From Bacteroidales bacterium (GTDB lineage: Bacteria; Bacteroidota; Bacteroidia; Bacteroidales; UBA932): 64,000 nucleotides of DNA. A program made the position numbers and the translations under genes. Position 1 is the stretch's first letter. The number at the start of each line of letters is the position of its first letter. Shown piece by piece: positions 9,696 to 20,756 of this stretch. Where the stretch lies: positions 62,001-126,000 of the forward strand of contig JALCMW010000005.1 of assembly GCA_022648685.1 (NCBI GenBank), given 5' to 3'. The notes below the pieces were generated by a model. That model did no database searches. It was not told where the DNA came from and saw only the letters and a list, made by a program, of their open reading frames with translations.

Positions 9696-11754
9696 GAACT
9701 GAGGTTCCTGCGGTATCCGGATACACTATCCTTTCATGATAAACGCCCCCCAGATAAGACTTCAATTCTTCTTTTATCGTATTTAATTCTTTGATGGATA
9801 TATCGGCTTCTTCGAACTGCCCTTCTTCCATCTTGGAAGACACTATCTTTTCCACAAATGCTGAAAACGATTCCGGCGAATAATCGTTGAGGGTACGGGA
9901 AGCAGCCTCAATCGAATCGCAAAGCATGATTATTATCTGTTCTTTAGTCTTTGGCTTTTCCCCATGATACCTGAATGCAGCTATTTCCGACGGATCCCCG
10001 CCTTCATTCACGAATTTATTGTAAAAATAACCTGTAACGGTCGTACCGTGATGGGTGACAATGAAATCACTTACAATTGACGGAAGTTTGTATTTCTCGG
10101 CAATGACCAAGCCGTCATCAACATGCTTTATTATGGCACGGGCGCTTTCTATGGGAGACAACCCGTCATGATAGTGACGCCGTCCCGGAAGCGGAACCAA
10201 AGATTCGTTTTCTATGAAACACTGCGGGTTCTTCATCTTTCCTATATCATGGTACAAAGCACCTGTCCTGGCAAGAAGGGCATTCGCCCCGATGGAACGG
10301 GCTACGGCATCGGACATATTCATTACTTGAAGACAATGCTGGAAGGTCCCCGGAGCGACATGCTCAAGACGTCTAAGCAACTGGTTGTTCGTATCGCAGA
10401 GTTCCGTAAGACGGGAATCAGAAACAAGACCGAACATCCTTTCGAACAGATATATCAGAGGATAACCGGCAACGGACAACAAAGATGAAACGAACAGATA
10501 TATGACGGTTCTGTAGGTGTCTCCGTTCACTTCATCGATAAGCTTGAATCCGAAATAAGTGACAAGGAGGGAAACGAAAACCATGAAAGCTGTTACGAAT
10601 TGTTTCCATCCCCTGTTGAAATATTTGAACATCAATATGGATACCATCCCGGCAACCAGGAACATGACGAAAAGAATGACACCGTCATTGGAAAATATCA
10701 ACAACGGAAGAAGGGATATTATATATACCGGAACTATCACCCTCTTTTTAAAAAAAGCCATGAGATATAACGCAGTCAAAGAAAAAGGCACCATATACAG
10801 GAACATCTGATTGACTTTGCCTATTATGAGGGCGGCGAGAGCGGCGATAAAGAATATCATAAGGAGATAGATATATCTCCCCGGTTCTTCGAACAAATGG
10901 CGATTCGTATAATAAATGGCAAGATACAAGATAAGGACCAAAATCAAAGACATAGTGATATTGCCCAGCCAAAGGAATACTTTGGGTCCGCTGTATCCGT
11001 AATTCTTTTCATATTCCACTTTATATGAATCGAGCATGCGCGCTATCTCGGCCGTTACGACTTCACCTTTAGAAACTATCGGATATCCTGCATCGACAAA
11101 ACCCTGCGTCGGGGATACCGAAGCTGCGGATTCTTCATGGACAAGGCTGGTCGTCTGATCGTCATATATGAGATTCGGGATAAGAAGATCATATATGCCC
11201 GTCTTCCTAAGAAGCGAATCACAATTAAGACAGTTGGCAGAATCGTTAATATCAGCCAGCAATTTGGCTTTGGCATCACTTTCCCTATATACTTCGCTAA
11301 CAGGATATTTTACTGTTTTTTTATCTTTCCGCACATATAGGACTTCGGAAGAAATATCTGAAGCTTTCTTACCCGGCTGCCCCCATTCGTCCTGAATTAC
11401 GCCGTGCGAATATATTTCCTTTACTGCGGCGGAAACTTTCCCCTTCAAACTGCCAGAGTTACCGAAATCCGCACCTTCAATAGCCTTGAGACGTGAATTT
11501 ACAACATCTTCCGAGAATCTGAAATATGGAATTACTCCGTTTTCCCGATTGCCCTTTTCGCTGATAATCTGATCCTGGGTTTTCAGAATCGGAAAATCGA
11601 ATTGGGCAATGAGAGTTTCATAATTCCATGGTGATCCTTTCTTGTAATCGTAATTGAATTTCGCCGATCTGGGAAGCATAAGGGCGATAAGAATAAAAAG
11701 AATAACCAAAGGAAGCCATATCCTCGGATTTCCGGGTAATCTGATATTCTTCAT
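9691..11754 (-). CDS. 7TM-HD family phosphohydrolase (PgpH-like c-di-AMP phosphodiesterase)
   Basis: A 687-residue membrane protein with the 7TMR-HDED / 7TM / HD layout of Listeria PgpH, which degrades c-di-AMP. One N-terminal TM (about 12-28) precedes an extracytoplasmic domain of about 220 residues. Then come seven TM helices (about 258-435). The cytoplasmic HD domain has His473 (FQHC), His502-Asp503 (GALYHDIGKM), a His in RRHYHDGLSP and His568-569 (VTHHGT), so the metal site is complete. It is between an SDR gene (9-bp gap) and tig (65 bp). Substrate is inferred from the family; no c-di-AMP cyclase gene is in the window. Confidence 0.87.
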   Translation of the reverse strand: MKNIRLPGNPRIWLPLVILFILIALMLPRSAKFNYDYKKGSPWNYETLIAQFDFPILKTQDQIISEKGNRENGVIPYFRFSEDVVNSRLKAIEGADFGNSGSLKGKVSAAVKEIYSHGVIQDEWGQPGKKASDISSEVLYVRKDKKTVKYPVSEVYRESDAKAKLLADINDSANCLNCDSLLRKTGIYDLLIPNLIYDDQTTSLVHEESAASVSPTQGFVDAGYPIVSKGEVVTAEIARMLDSYKVEYEKNYGYSGPKVFLWLGNITMSLILVLILYLAIYYTNRHLFEEPGRYIYLLMIFFIAALAALIIGKVNQMFLYMVPFSLTALYLMAFFKKRVIVPVYIISLLPLLIFSNDGVILFVMFLVAGMVSILMFKYFNRGWKQFVTAFMVFVSLLVTYFGFKLIDEVNGDTYRTVIYLFVSSLLSVAGYPLIYLFERMFGLVSDSRLTELCDTNNQLLRRLEHVAPGTFQHCLQVMNMSDAVARSIGANALLARTGALYHDIGKMKNPQCFIENESLVPLPGRRHYHDGLSPIESARAIIKHVDDGLVIAEKYKLPSIVSDFIVTHHGTTVTGYFYNKFVNEGGDPSEIAAFRYHGEKPKTKEQIIIMLCDSIEAASRTLNDYSPESFSAFVEKIVSSKMEEGQFEEADISIKELNTIKEELKSYLGGVYHERIVYPDTAGTSVH

Positions 11755-11763
11755 AATAACGTA

Positions 11764-12588
11764 TTATTTATGGAAAGGACTGTCAGGCTCCCTGCTTATA
11801 TAGGCATAAGTGAGTTTATCCGTAAGATTCGGAAATAATCTGTGGAAAAAAATGACAAGTTTACCCAAAGCCGTCAGCGTAACAGCTGATTTCCTTTTAT
11901 ACAACCCTTTTGCAAGGTGTCTTGCGCAATCTTCGGCCGACATCAGCTTTCCTTCTTCAAGGGGGGTATTCCCTTGTGGGGAACCGTCGGCCGTCAATGC
12001 CGCGTTACGTACATTCGAACTTGTGTATCCCGGAGCGAAGACCATTACATGCAGGCCGTCATAAAGATGCTCTATCCTCAAAGTATCCAGGAAACCTCTT
12101 ATGGCATATTTTGAAGATGAATAGCCTGTCCTTGCGGGAAGAGCCGTGTAGCCAGCAATGGAAATCACGCCGACCACAGACCCTTTCCGTTCGAGCAGAT
12201 ATGGCAAAGCCGCTTTGGTGCAATAGACGGTCCCCCAGAAATTTACATCCATAAGCGATTTTATCACGCCCAGATCAAGATCCCTGAACATAGCCCGCAT
12301 CGAGATTCCCGCATTGTTTATCAATATATCGATTCCACCGAAAACGGCAATCGTCTTAGCCATGAGATTTATGCAATCCTCTTCTTTGGAAACATCCGTC
12401 CTGACGCAAAGGACGTTTTCCGGGACAGGACTTACGGATGCAGCCTCGGCCTGAAGTTTTTCTATGGAACGCGCAGCCATGACAACCTTGGAGCCATATG
12501 AACCGAAGAGTCTGGAACAAGCCAGTCCTATACCCGAGCTGGCTCCGGTAATGACGACTACTTTATTTTTGAAATATGCAGGATTCAT
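11764..12588 (-). CDS. SDR-family oxidoreductase, candidate 3-ketosphinganine reductase
   Basis: A classical short-chain dehydrogenase of 274 residues. The NADP(H)-binding motif TGASSGIG is at 14-21, and an Arg at position 40 (AARS) favours NADPH. NNAG is at 91-94. The catalytic Ser143, Tyr156 and Lys160 are in VISIAGY and YSSSK. The C-terminal part (LGKLVIFFHRLFPNLTDKL) is hydrophobic and may touch the membrane. It directly follows serine palmitoyltransferase with a 24-bp gap on the same strand. I therefore infer it may reduce the 3-keto-sphinganine made by that enzyme. SDR function cannot be proved from sequence, and other ketone or steroid substrates are possible. Confidence 0.8.
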   Translation of the reverse strand: MNPAYFKNKVVVITGASSGIGLACSRLFGSYGSKVVMAARSIEKLQAEAASVSPVPENVLCVRTDVSKEEDCINLMAKTIAVFGGIDILINNAGISMRAMFRDLDLGVIKSLMDVNFWGTVYCTKAALPYLLERKGSVVGVISIAGYTALPARTGYSSSKYAIRGFLDTLRIEHLYDGLHVMVFAPGYTSSNVRNAALTADGSPQGNTPLEEGKLMSAEDCARHLAKGLYKRKSAVTLTALGKLVIFFHRLFPNLTDKLTYAYISREPDSPFHK

Positions 12589-12612
12589 CAGCGGAATAAT
12601 TTACAGGGTGAA

Positions 12613-13875
12613 TCAGCGGATAGTCATTGCGGCAATATCGTCACCGTCATAGAAACCGCTGTCAAGTTTACTGCGTATTTCCTTGAACACTTTCAGCGTA
12701 TAGTCTACATCTTCCAACGTATGAGCTGCAGTGGCTATGATTCTGAATATAATCATTCCCTTCGGTATTACGGGGTAAATGACCATGGAACAGAATAATT
12801 TGTAATTCTCACGAAGATCCTTCACTATCTTGGTTGCCTGGGCTACACCGCCTTTTACATGGACCGGGGAAACGCATGCTTCCGCCGGTCCGATATCGAA
12901 ACCTTCCTTGCGGAACCCGTCCTGCAAGGAGCGGGTAACATCAAACAAGCGTTTGCGGAGAACATCGCCCTTTGGACTGTCTATTATTTCCAACCGTTTC
13001 ATATTGCCTATAACGAAAGGCATGGGAAGGGACTTCGCATACATCTGGGAACGAAGGTTGAACCTGAGATAATTGATTATGGCATGGGGACCGGCAACAA
13101 AACCTCCGATACTGGCCATAGCCTTTGCAAAAGCACCTATGTACAAATCGACGCCATCCATGACATCGAAATGTTCGGATGTACCTCTTCCGTGAGGACC
13201 CATTATACCGAAGCCGTGGGCATCGTCGATCATGAGTCTGAATTCATATTTGGATTTCAACGCGACTATCTTGTCGATTATGCCCAGAGCCCCTGTCATG
13301 CCGAAAACTCCTTCGGTTATCACAAGTACGCCTCCTCCCTGTTCCTCGGCAAGCGAACAAGCCCTGGCTATCACCCTCTCGAAATCTTCAGCATCATTGT
13401 GACGGAACTTGTACTTCTCTCCCAGATGCAGACGTATGCCGTCAAGCAGGCAGGCATGAGCTTCTGCATCATAAACAATGACATCATGTCTCGAAAGAAC
13501 GGCATCAATAGTAGATACGATACCCTGGTAACCGAAATTGAACAGAAAAGCATCCTCTTTCTTTTCGAAAGCAGCAAGTCTATGTTCCAGTTCCTCATGA
13601 TATCTTGTATGACCGGTAAGCATACGGCTTCCCATCGGATATGCAAGCCCCCATTCTGCAGAGGCATCTGCATCCGCTTTGCGGACTTCCGGAAGTTCGG
13701 CCAGCCCCAGATAATTATTCAAACTCCAATTAAGACACTCAACGCCGTTGAAAGTCATATGAGGCCCCAATTTCCCTTCCAGTCTCGGATACATGTAATA
13801 ACCGAAACCTTGCTCCTGATACTGGCCTATAGGGCCACCGGAATTCTTCGCAATCCTGTCAAAAATGTCTAGCAT
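12613..13875 (-). CDS. spt: Serine palmitoyltransferase (alpha-oxoamine synthase family)
   Basis: A PLP-dependent acyl-CoA:amino acid condensing enzyme that makes 3-keto-sphinganine, the first step of Bacteroidetes sphingolipid synthesis. The 420-residue protein has the Spt-type N-terminus (GPIGQYQEQGFGYYMYPR), the DDAHGFGIMG cofactor-binding block (Asp217, His220) and the PLP lysine Lys251 in GAFAKAMASIGG. Segment MGSRMLTGHTRYHEELE is typical of the soluble bacterial SPT group. Related 2-amino-3-ketobutyrate ligase and BioF differ in this N-terminal block. It sits 22 bp after gyrB and 24 bp before an SDR that could do the next reduction. Confidence 0.85.
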   Translation of the reverse strand: MLDIFDRIAKNSGGPIGQYQEQGFGYYMYPRLEGKLGPHMTFNGVECLNWSLNNYLGLAELPEVRKADADASAEWGLAYPMGSRMLTGHTRYHEELEHRLAAFEKKEDAFLFNFGYQGIVSTIDAVLSRHDVIVYDAEAHACLLDGIRLHLGEKYKFRHNDAEDFERVIARACSLAEEQGGGVLVITEGVFGMTGALGIIDKIVALKSKYEFRLMIDDAHGFGIMGPHGRGTSEHFDVMDGVDLYIGAFAKAMASIGGFVAGPHAIINYLRFNLRSQMYAKSLPMPFVIGNMKRLEIIDSPKGDVLRKRLFDVTRSLQDGFRKEGFDIGPAEACVSPVHVKGGVAQATKIVKDLRENYKLFCSMVIYPVIPKGMIIFRIIATAAHTLEDVDYTLKVFKEIRSKLDSGFYDGDDIAAMTIR

Positions 13876-13897
13876 ACAAATTATATTTTTATATGAA

Positions 13898-15916
<2,019 letters not shown>

Positions 15917-15930
15917 TTATGTTAAACAGA

Positions 15931-15964
15931 CAAATTTACGAAATTTATTACAAATTCAAGCAAA
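15931..15964 (-). promoter_or_regulatory. Predicted Bacteroidetes-type promoter for gyrB
   Basis: On the minus strand, TTTG (15964-15961) and TAAATTTG (15938-15931) are separated by 22 bp, one more than the usual range. The -7 box fits the TAnnTTTG consensus exactly. It lies over the last codons of the upstream beta-barrel gene, about 24 bp before the gyrB ATG. Confidence 0.45.
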
Positions 15965-17678
15965 CACCGGCAGTGAAACTGATGCCGCTTTCAGGATAAA
16001 ACGGATGATTCTGTATATTCGCGTCAAGAAGGTTCGAACCTTTTATCCACAAAGACATTTTCCTTGTAAATATATATTCCAAAGAAAAATCCAGATCCGC
16101 ATACGAAGGAATCCTGACCGCTGAAGACGATGAATCATAAATCAGATAACCTTTAGCGGAAGAAGCGAACCTGCAGCCGGCACCGAACCTTATCCTGCGG
16201 TTCCAATCATACACGGCGCCTATGTCACCTTTGAAAGGAGACGGCATGAAAAGGAGATTGCTATCATCATCAAGTTTGACATACGCATAGCTCAGGCCTC
16301 CGTTTACCGTAAGATTGCCGGACTTCCACAAAAAGAGGAAATCGGAATGCAAGCGGTCGTTGTCTGCATAATAGAAGGCCGTACCGTACGAATACCCGCC
16401 GCCCGGCAAGGCATAGCCGTAAACCTTGTCGAACAGTCCCTTGTCTTCAATGCCATATCCCGCACTCAAATCGTACTGGAACCTTGCAGCAAAATTCCCT
16501 TTCACACCTATTTTGAAATCAGCCCTCTCTACGGTATTGTCAAGAAGAGGATTCCTGCCTATGCCCGATATTGAAACGAACCTGTGGAATCCGTCAACCA
16601 AAGAAGAATAGGTATTCATCTTGTCGCCTCCTGTAATACCGGCATAAAAGACCATGTATGATTTTATTGCAGTATAGTTTATATGAAAATCAGGATAAAT
16701 TATCTGGCTTCCGTTGTTGAACATCGAATAATACGGAGTCATTCCGGATTTCGTATCATCCCGGCTGAAAAAAGAGCTGAATTTCACACCAAGGCTCAAA
16801 TCCCACTTTCCTTTTGAAAATTCATATCTGGGTACAATGTTTAAGTCGCCGGTCGCCGCATCAAGATAATCGCCGTATGACGCGAATGACATATTTATAT
16901 CCACAAGAAATCTTTTCGACCGGCTCATCACCGGGCCGAAAGATCCGTCAAACGAAAAAAGGTTTTCGGTGATTCCCAGATCTCCAGCTGCGGAGGAATA
17001 TGACATCGCGTCCTTACCGCTTCTGAAAGACAGGCCGGCATCATAATAAAAATATTTTTCCCGGTCATCATTGGAATTGAACCGGACATCCAGCCCTGCG
17101 GTATTATAGCCCCTTTTCAACAATGTATCCTTAGCAGCAATGGAATTGCAATAGGCGGAATATGTGAAAACGGATCTTTTGAAATCCACCCTTCCTTCCA
17201 CTCCGAAACGGTTTGTAAGGTCATAGCCATTGTAATCGCCCGAAGCATTTTTCAAGTCATTCCGGAAAGCATCATAATTTCCGAAATAAGAATGAAGAGT
17301 CTCATATATGCTCATCCTGTAACGTCCAGCCAGATCGGGGCTGTAAACGGCCGTCAGTTCCGGATGGAAAGAATATCCAGCCCCGGTCCTGAGGTAAAAG
17401 TTTCCGCCATTGGATACTGCAGGCTGAGGTTTCATATCCATGACATACGGCCTGAAATCGTAAGCTCCCTTGTAAGGACTTTCGAAGACGGAATAATCAA
17501 AATTCAAATTAAACCGGAGCAGGGAATCCGGGACAGACATAACCTGTTTTGGCTTGCGGATATCCGAAAGCCTTCCTTCATATGAATTTGTAACCTCCAC
17601 CGTAGGATTGATATTCTGCCCGAATGCAGGAAACGCCGCTATAGAACCGGCAACCAATAATATAAAGTATCGTTTCAT
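15948..17678 (-). CDS. Outer-membrane beta-barrel protein (plug-less TonB-receptor-like)
   Basis: A 576-residue exported protein. The ATG at 17678 begins MKRYFILLVAGSIAAFPAFG, a standard signal peptide; an in-frame GTG two codons upstream is less likely. After a short N-terminal stretch rich in Pro and Lys, the rest alternates aromatic and polar residues in amphipathic strands with Tyr/Asn/Asp turns, as expected for a barrel of 14 or more strands. No carboxypeptidase-regulatory domain and no TonB plug can be seen, so the usual label TonB-dependent receptor would be by barrel homology only. The start is 5 bp after the stop of the giant TPR gene, suggesting one operon and a shared outer-membrane function. 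The role is unknown. Confidence 0.72.
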   Translation of the reverse strand: MKRYFILLVAGSIAAFPAFGQNINPTVEVTNSYEGRLSDIRKPKQVMSVPDSLLRFNLNFDYSVFESPYKGAYDFRPYVMDMKPQPAVSNGGNFYLRTGAGYSFHPELTAVYSPDLAGRYRMSIYETLHSYFGNYDAFRNDLKNASGDYNGYDLTNRFGVEGRVDFKRSVFTYSAYCNSIAAKDTLLKRGYNTAGLDVRFNSNDDREKYFYYDAGLSFRSGKDAMSYSSAAGDLGITENLFSFDGSFGPVMSRSKRFLVDINMSFASYGDYLDAATGDLNIVPRYEFSKGKWDLSLGVKFSSFFSRDDTKSGMTPYYSMFNNGSQIIYPDFHINYTAIKSYMVFYAGITGGDKMNTYSSLVDGFHRFVSISGIGRNPLLDNTVERADFKIGVKGNFAARFQYDLSAGYGIEDKGLFDKVYGYALPGGGYSYGTAFYYADNDRLHSDFLFLWKSGNLTVNGGLSYAYVKLDDDSNLLFMPSPFKGDIGAVYDWNRRIRFGAGCRFASSAKGYLIYDSSSSAVRIPSYADLDFSLEYIFTRKMSLWIKGSNLLDANIQNHPFYPESGISFTAGVCLNL

Positions 17679-17683
17679 AAACA

Positions 17684-20674
17684 CTACTTTTCGTTAATAA
17701 GTTTCTGAAGTTTCGCAAGTCTTATCTTGACATTGTCGACAATATCGTCAGGATGGCCGGCATCAGGTTTATAGTCTTTCAATATGCTTTCGAAAGTAGC
17801 CTTTGCCTGTGTGTAATTATTCCTTTCCACAAATGAATCCCCCAACACAACGAATGATTTGGCAAGCCAGTAAGTCCTGTCCCCGGCATTGTCGGCGAAT
17901 TTGTAAACCTTGGTTTCGACATCGTCGAAATCCCCCTTGTCGTAAGTTGCCTGGATAACCAGATAAGATGCTTCAGCCCCTTCCTCTGTTTCCGGATAAG
18001 CACTCAGCCGTTCGAATATATCGAAAGCGGCTTTCCTGCTGCTTGTAGCAAGATATGATTTAGCCCTTATGTAATCTGACTCCCTGATCTGGTCGGAAGA
18101 ACTTCTGTTGTCCTTCCCGACTTTTTCAGCCCACGACAAAGCGTTCGCATAATCATGTCCCATATATGCCGAACGCATCATGCCAAGCTCCGCAGTAAAT
18201 TTGTTGTTTTCTATCCTGGCACTGTCCAGCAAAGAATTATATCCTCTGAAAGCATCCGAATAATGCTCCATCGAGTAGGAAAGATTCGCGAAATTAAGCA
18301 TGGCCAATTCTGCAAAAGAACCTGTGGCACCGCCGTTTATGACTTTTTCATAATAATCGCAGGCTTTCTCTTTCCTTCCCAGATTCTTATAACATTCAGC
18401 TATATAAAAATCCGCATGCGATACATTGCCGCCTTTTGGATATTTCGATTCGTAATTGAGAAGGGCTGTCAACGCTTTTCGGTAATTTTCCGACAGGAAT
18501 ATCTGCTCTGCCGAATTGAAATAAGCATTTTCCTTCTCAATTTCACTTTTATCGGCATCGGCACCTATGCTATCGGCATAGTCAAGATACACATCAGGCT
18601 CACCCTTGGCCTGATATATCGATTCTATGGCCAGCAAGGCATCGTCCCGGTATTCACTGTTGCGCATGCCTCCGGCAACTTGCTTGTAATAGGACAAAGC
18701 TCTGTCGTAATCGGATTTGTTCCTCGCTATCATTCCGAGTTCGATAAGGGACTTGGCTATATAGGAACTATCTCTTGTATTAGCTTTCAGGGTCTCGAAA
18801 CACAATACGGCCTTATCGTCCGAATTATCGGAAACATAGGCCCTGCCGAGTTCATATATGGTCTCATCATAATACGGTTCAGAAGGCTTCGAATCCATTA
18901 CACGGGAAAGATATTCGATTTTTTTCTCCTTGTTCCCTTCCAGCCCGTAAGAAACGCCGATACGGAAATACGGATAAAGATCATTGGAAGAGCCATAATC
19001 ATTGACAGCCTTTTCATACCAGTCTATCGCATCTTTGTAGTCTTTCTTCACAAAACTGCAATCGGCCCTCCGCAAAGAAGCGTCAGCTCCATATTCGGGC
19101 CCTGCCGTATTCAAATATTTTTCATACCATTCGGCTGCAGTGTCATAATCTTTCTCCTTGAAATAGCAATATGCCATGTCATAAGGAATCAGATTTCCTT
19201 CGATATGACTGTCAAGCGCCGACAGGTTATAAAGATCTTTGAATACACTTACGGCATCAGCGAACCTGTCGCTTCTGTAATAAGATTCGGCCAGCCAATA
19301 TCTGGCAAGCTGGTTGAAAGGATCATGGATATCAGAATAATAAGCAGAAGCGCGAAGACAGGAAACGGCATCCCTGTAAGAACCGTTGGAAATAAGCTGT
19401 ACGGCTCGAAGGTAATTCGCTTTTATGTAATTAGCCTTCATATCGTCGTCCAGCTCATCTATATTGTCATAAGCGGCAACGGCGCCGGCATAATCATGAT
19501 CATACAGGCATGCCAGAGCCATGTAGCTGTATATCTTGTCGTTCTTTTCCTTTGAAAATCTTGAAAGATATTCGTTGAAGGCCGAAGTGTCATGGTTAAG
19601 ATCGAATGCAAGTTTGGCATAGTTGAAATAAGCATCTTCCTGGATATCGGGATCGAAAGCAGTTTCGGAGGCATCACGGAAAGAACCCATTGCCGCGACT
19701 TTGTTCTTCATCTGGATATAGCTGAATCCCAAATGGTAATTGGCAATCTGCCCCAGGGAATCGGTCCTGTCGGTCATCATGGAAAAATTGTCCACTGACC
19801 CTTTGTAATCTTTTACCGCATATAGCACAGACCCGGCATAAAAATAATCTTTCCTACCAATGTTGTTTTTTGCCGGAACTATCTTTTCATAATACTCTTT
19901 CGCTTTCCCTGCATTTCCTTTGACAAGATAAGACTCGGAAATTATACGTGCCAGATGAGGTTTCCTGTCCTCAGGTATGCTTCCGTACAAGTCGATTCCT
20001 TTGTTGAGGACATAATCGTAATCCTTGAGCATGAAACGGCATTCAAGCATATAATATTCCGATACATCCCTGAACCGCGGATCCTTGGCGGATTTCCCGA
20101 ACCAGTCATAAGCCTTTTTGAAATTTTTTCCCGAATAATATATGAAGCCTGTCATATATCTCGAAGGATCCGTATATTCCGAATAAGGCATCCCGTCCAC
20201 GTGTTTGAATCCCGAAAGGGCTTTGACATAATCCCCGTTTTCGAATGAACAATAAGCTTTCTTGAATGCGAATTCATGTCTCTGCGCCGAATAAAGAAGG
20301 TTCTCATTCACATTCGAGAATTCCACGGAAGCGGCATCATAATCATTCCGGTCGAAGAGGAAAAGACTTCGCTGATACCGTATCTGGGGTATGAGAATCG
20401 ATTCGGCATTTCCAACGATATATGACTCAGACATCGAAAGGCAACCTTCCGACTTCATTTTCAAAGCACACAATACCCGGTAACCTTCGGCTACAGGATC
20501 GGCCGTCTTCGAAGACACGGATTCGAACAAAGTCATTGCCCGTTCATAAAAACCGCTGTCATATAAATTTACCGCTTGATCGAATTCTTTGGAACCGGAC
20601 GTCTGAGCCGGAAGGTAATACCCAGAGGAAATGAAAACGGCAGCAAGAGCTGCGATTAATCTCATCTTCTTCAT
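17684..20674 (-). CDS. Exported giant tetratricopeptide-repeat protein
   Basis: A 996-residue protein made almost entirely of TPR-like helix pairs. Typical units are AAEWYEKYLNTAG, DAIDWYEKAVNDYG, ALSYYKQVAGG and EKACDYYEKVINGG. The ATG at 20674 starts MKKMRLIAALAAVFISSGYYLPAQ, a signal peptide; a frame extension ten codons upstream looks non-coding. About 20 repeats can be counted by eye. Such solenoids act as periplasmic scaffolds, for example in outer-membrane protein assembly or envelope machines; no enzymatic motif is present. The following gene, 5 bp away, encodes an outer-membrane barrel, which makes a scaffold-barrel partnership a fair inference. Confidence 0.85.
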   Translation of the reverse strand: MKKMRLIAALAAVFISSGYYLPAQTSGSKEFDQAVNLYDSGFYERAMTLFESVSSKTADPVAEGYRVLCALKMKSEGCLSMSESYIVGNAESILIPQIRYQRSLFLFDRNDYDAASVEFSNVNENLLYSAQRHEFAFKKAYCSFENGDYVKALSGFKHVDGMPYSEYTDPSRYMTGFIYYSGKNFKKAYDWFGKSAKDPRFRDVSEYYMLECRFMLKDYDYVLNKGIDLYGSIPEDRKPHLARIISESYLVKGNAGKAKEYYEKIVPAKNNIGRKDYFYAGSVLYAVKDYKGSVDNFSMMTDRTDSLGQIANYHLGFSYIQMKNKVAAMGSFRDASETAFDPDIQEDAYFNYAKLAFDLNHDTSAFNEYLSRFSKEKNDKIYSYMALACLYDHDYAGAVAAYDNIDELDDDMKANYIKANYLRAVQLISNGSYRDAVSCLRASAYYSDIHDPFNQLARYWLAESYYRSDRFADAVSVFKDLYNLSALDSHIEGNLIPYDMAYCYFKEKDYDTAAEWYEKYLNTAGPEYGADASLRRADCSFVKKDYKDAIDWYEKAVNDYGSSNDLYPYFRIGVSYGLEGNKEKKIEYLSRVMDSKPSEPYYDETIYELGRAYVSDNSDDKAVLCFETLKANTRDSSYIAKSLIELGMIARNKSDYDRALSYYKQVAGGMRNSEYRDDALLAIESIYQAKGEPDVYLDYADSIGADADKSEIEKENAYFNSAEQIFLSENYRKALTALLNYESKYPKGGNVSHADFYIAECYKNLGRKEKACDYYEKVINGGATGSFAELAMLNFANLSYSMEHYSDAFRGYNSLLDSARIENNKFTAELGMMRSAYMGHDYANALSWAEKVGKDNRSSSDQIRESDYIRAKSYLATSSRKAAFDIFERLSAYPETEEGAEASYLVIQATYDKGDFDDVETKVYKFADNAGDRTYWLAKSFVVLGDSFVERNNYTQAKATFESILKDYKPDAGHPDDIVDNVKIRLAKLQKLINEK

Positions 20675-20691
20675 ATATGCAAATATTTTCA

Positions 20692-20699
20692 CAAATTTA
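20692..20699 (-). promoter_or_regulatory. Predicted -7 element for the TPR-barrel operon
   Basis: TAAATTTG on the minus strand, an exact TAnnTTTG match, lies 17 bp before the TPR start codon. No TTTG is found at the proper -33 distance, so it is a weak call. Confidence 0.35.
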
Positions 20700-20712
20700 G
20701 CCATTTTTATCT

Positions 20713-20720
20713 TATATTTG
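20713..20720 (+). promoter_or_regulatory. Predicted -7 element for the FtsE-like/nth genes
   Basis: TATATTTG, an exact TAnnTTTG match, lies 36 bp before the FtsE-like start codon. The best -33 candidate is a TTTC at 20687-20690 (22-bp spacing). The element faces the opposite-strand -7 box at 20692-20699, so the two divergent promoters share one short control region. Confidence 0.4.
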
Positions 20721-20756
20721 TGTGTAAAGCAGTCGATAATTCGACAATAATTCTAT

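Noticed and set aside
12859..13872. Plus-strand open frame (337 codons) opposite serine palmitoyltransferase
   Set aside because: Shadow of a highly conserved PLP enzyme; no signal, motif or promoter of its own.
18155..19555. Long plus-strand open frame (466 codons) opposite the TPR gene
   Set aside because: It mirrors the TPR coding strand; the translation is rich in Ile, Phe and Arg with no domain, and the TPR repeats on the other strand are unmistakable.
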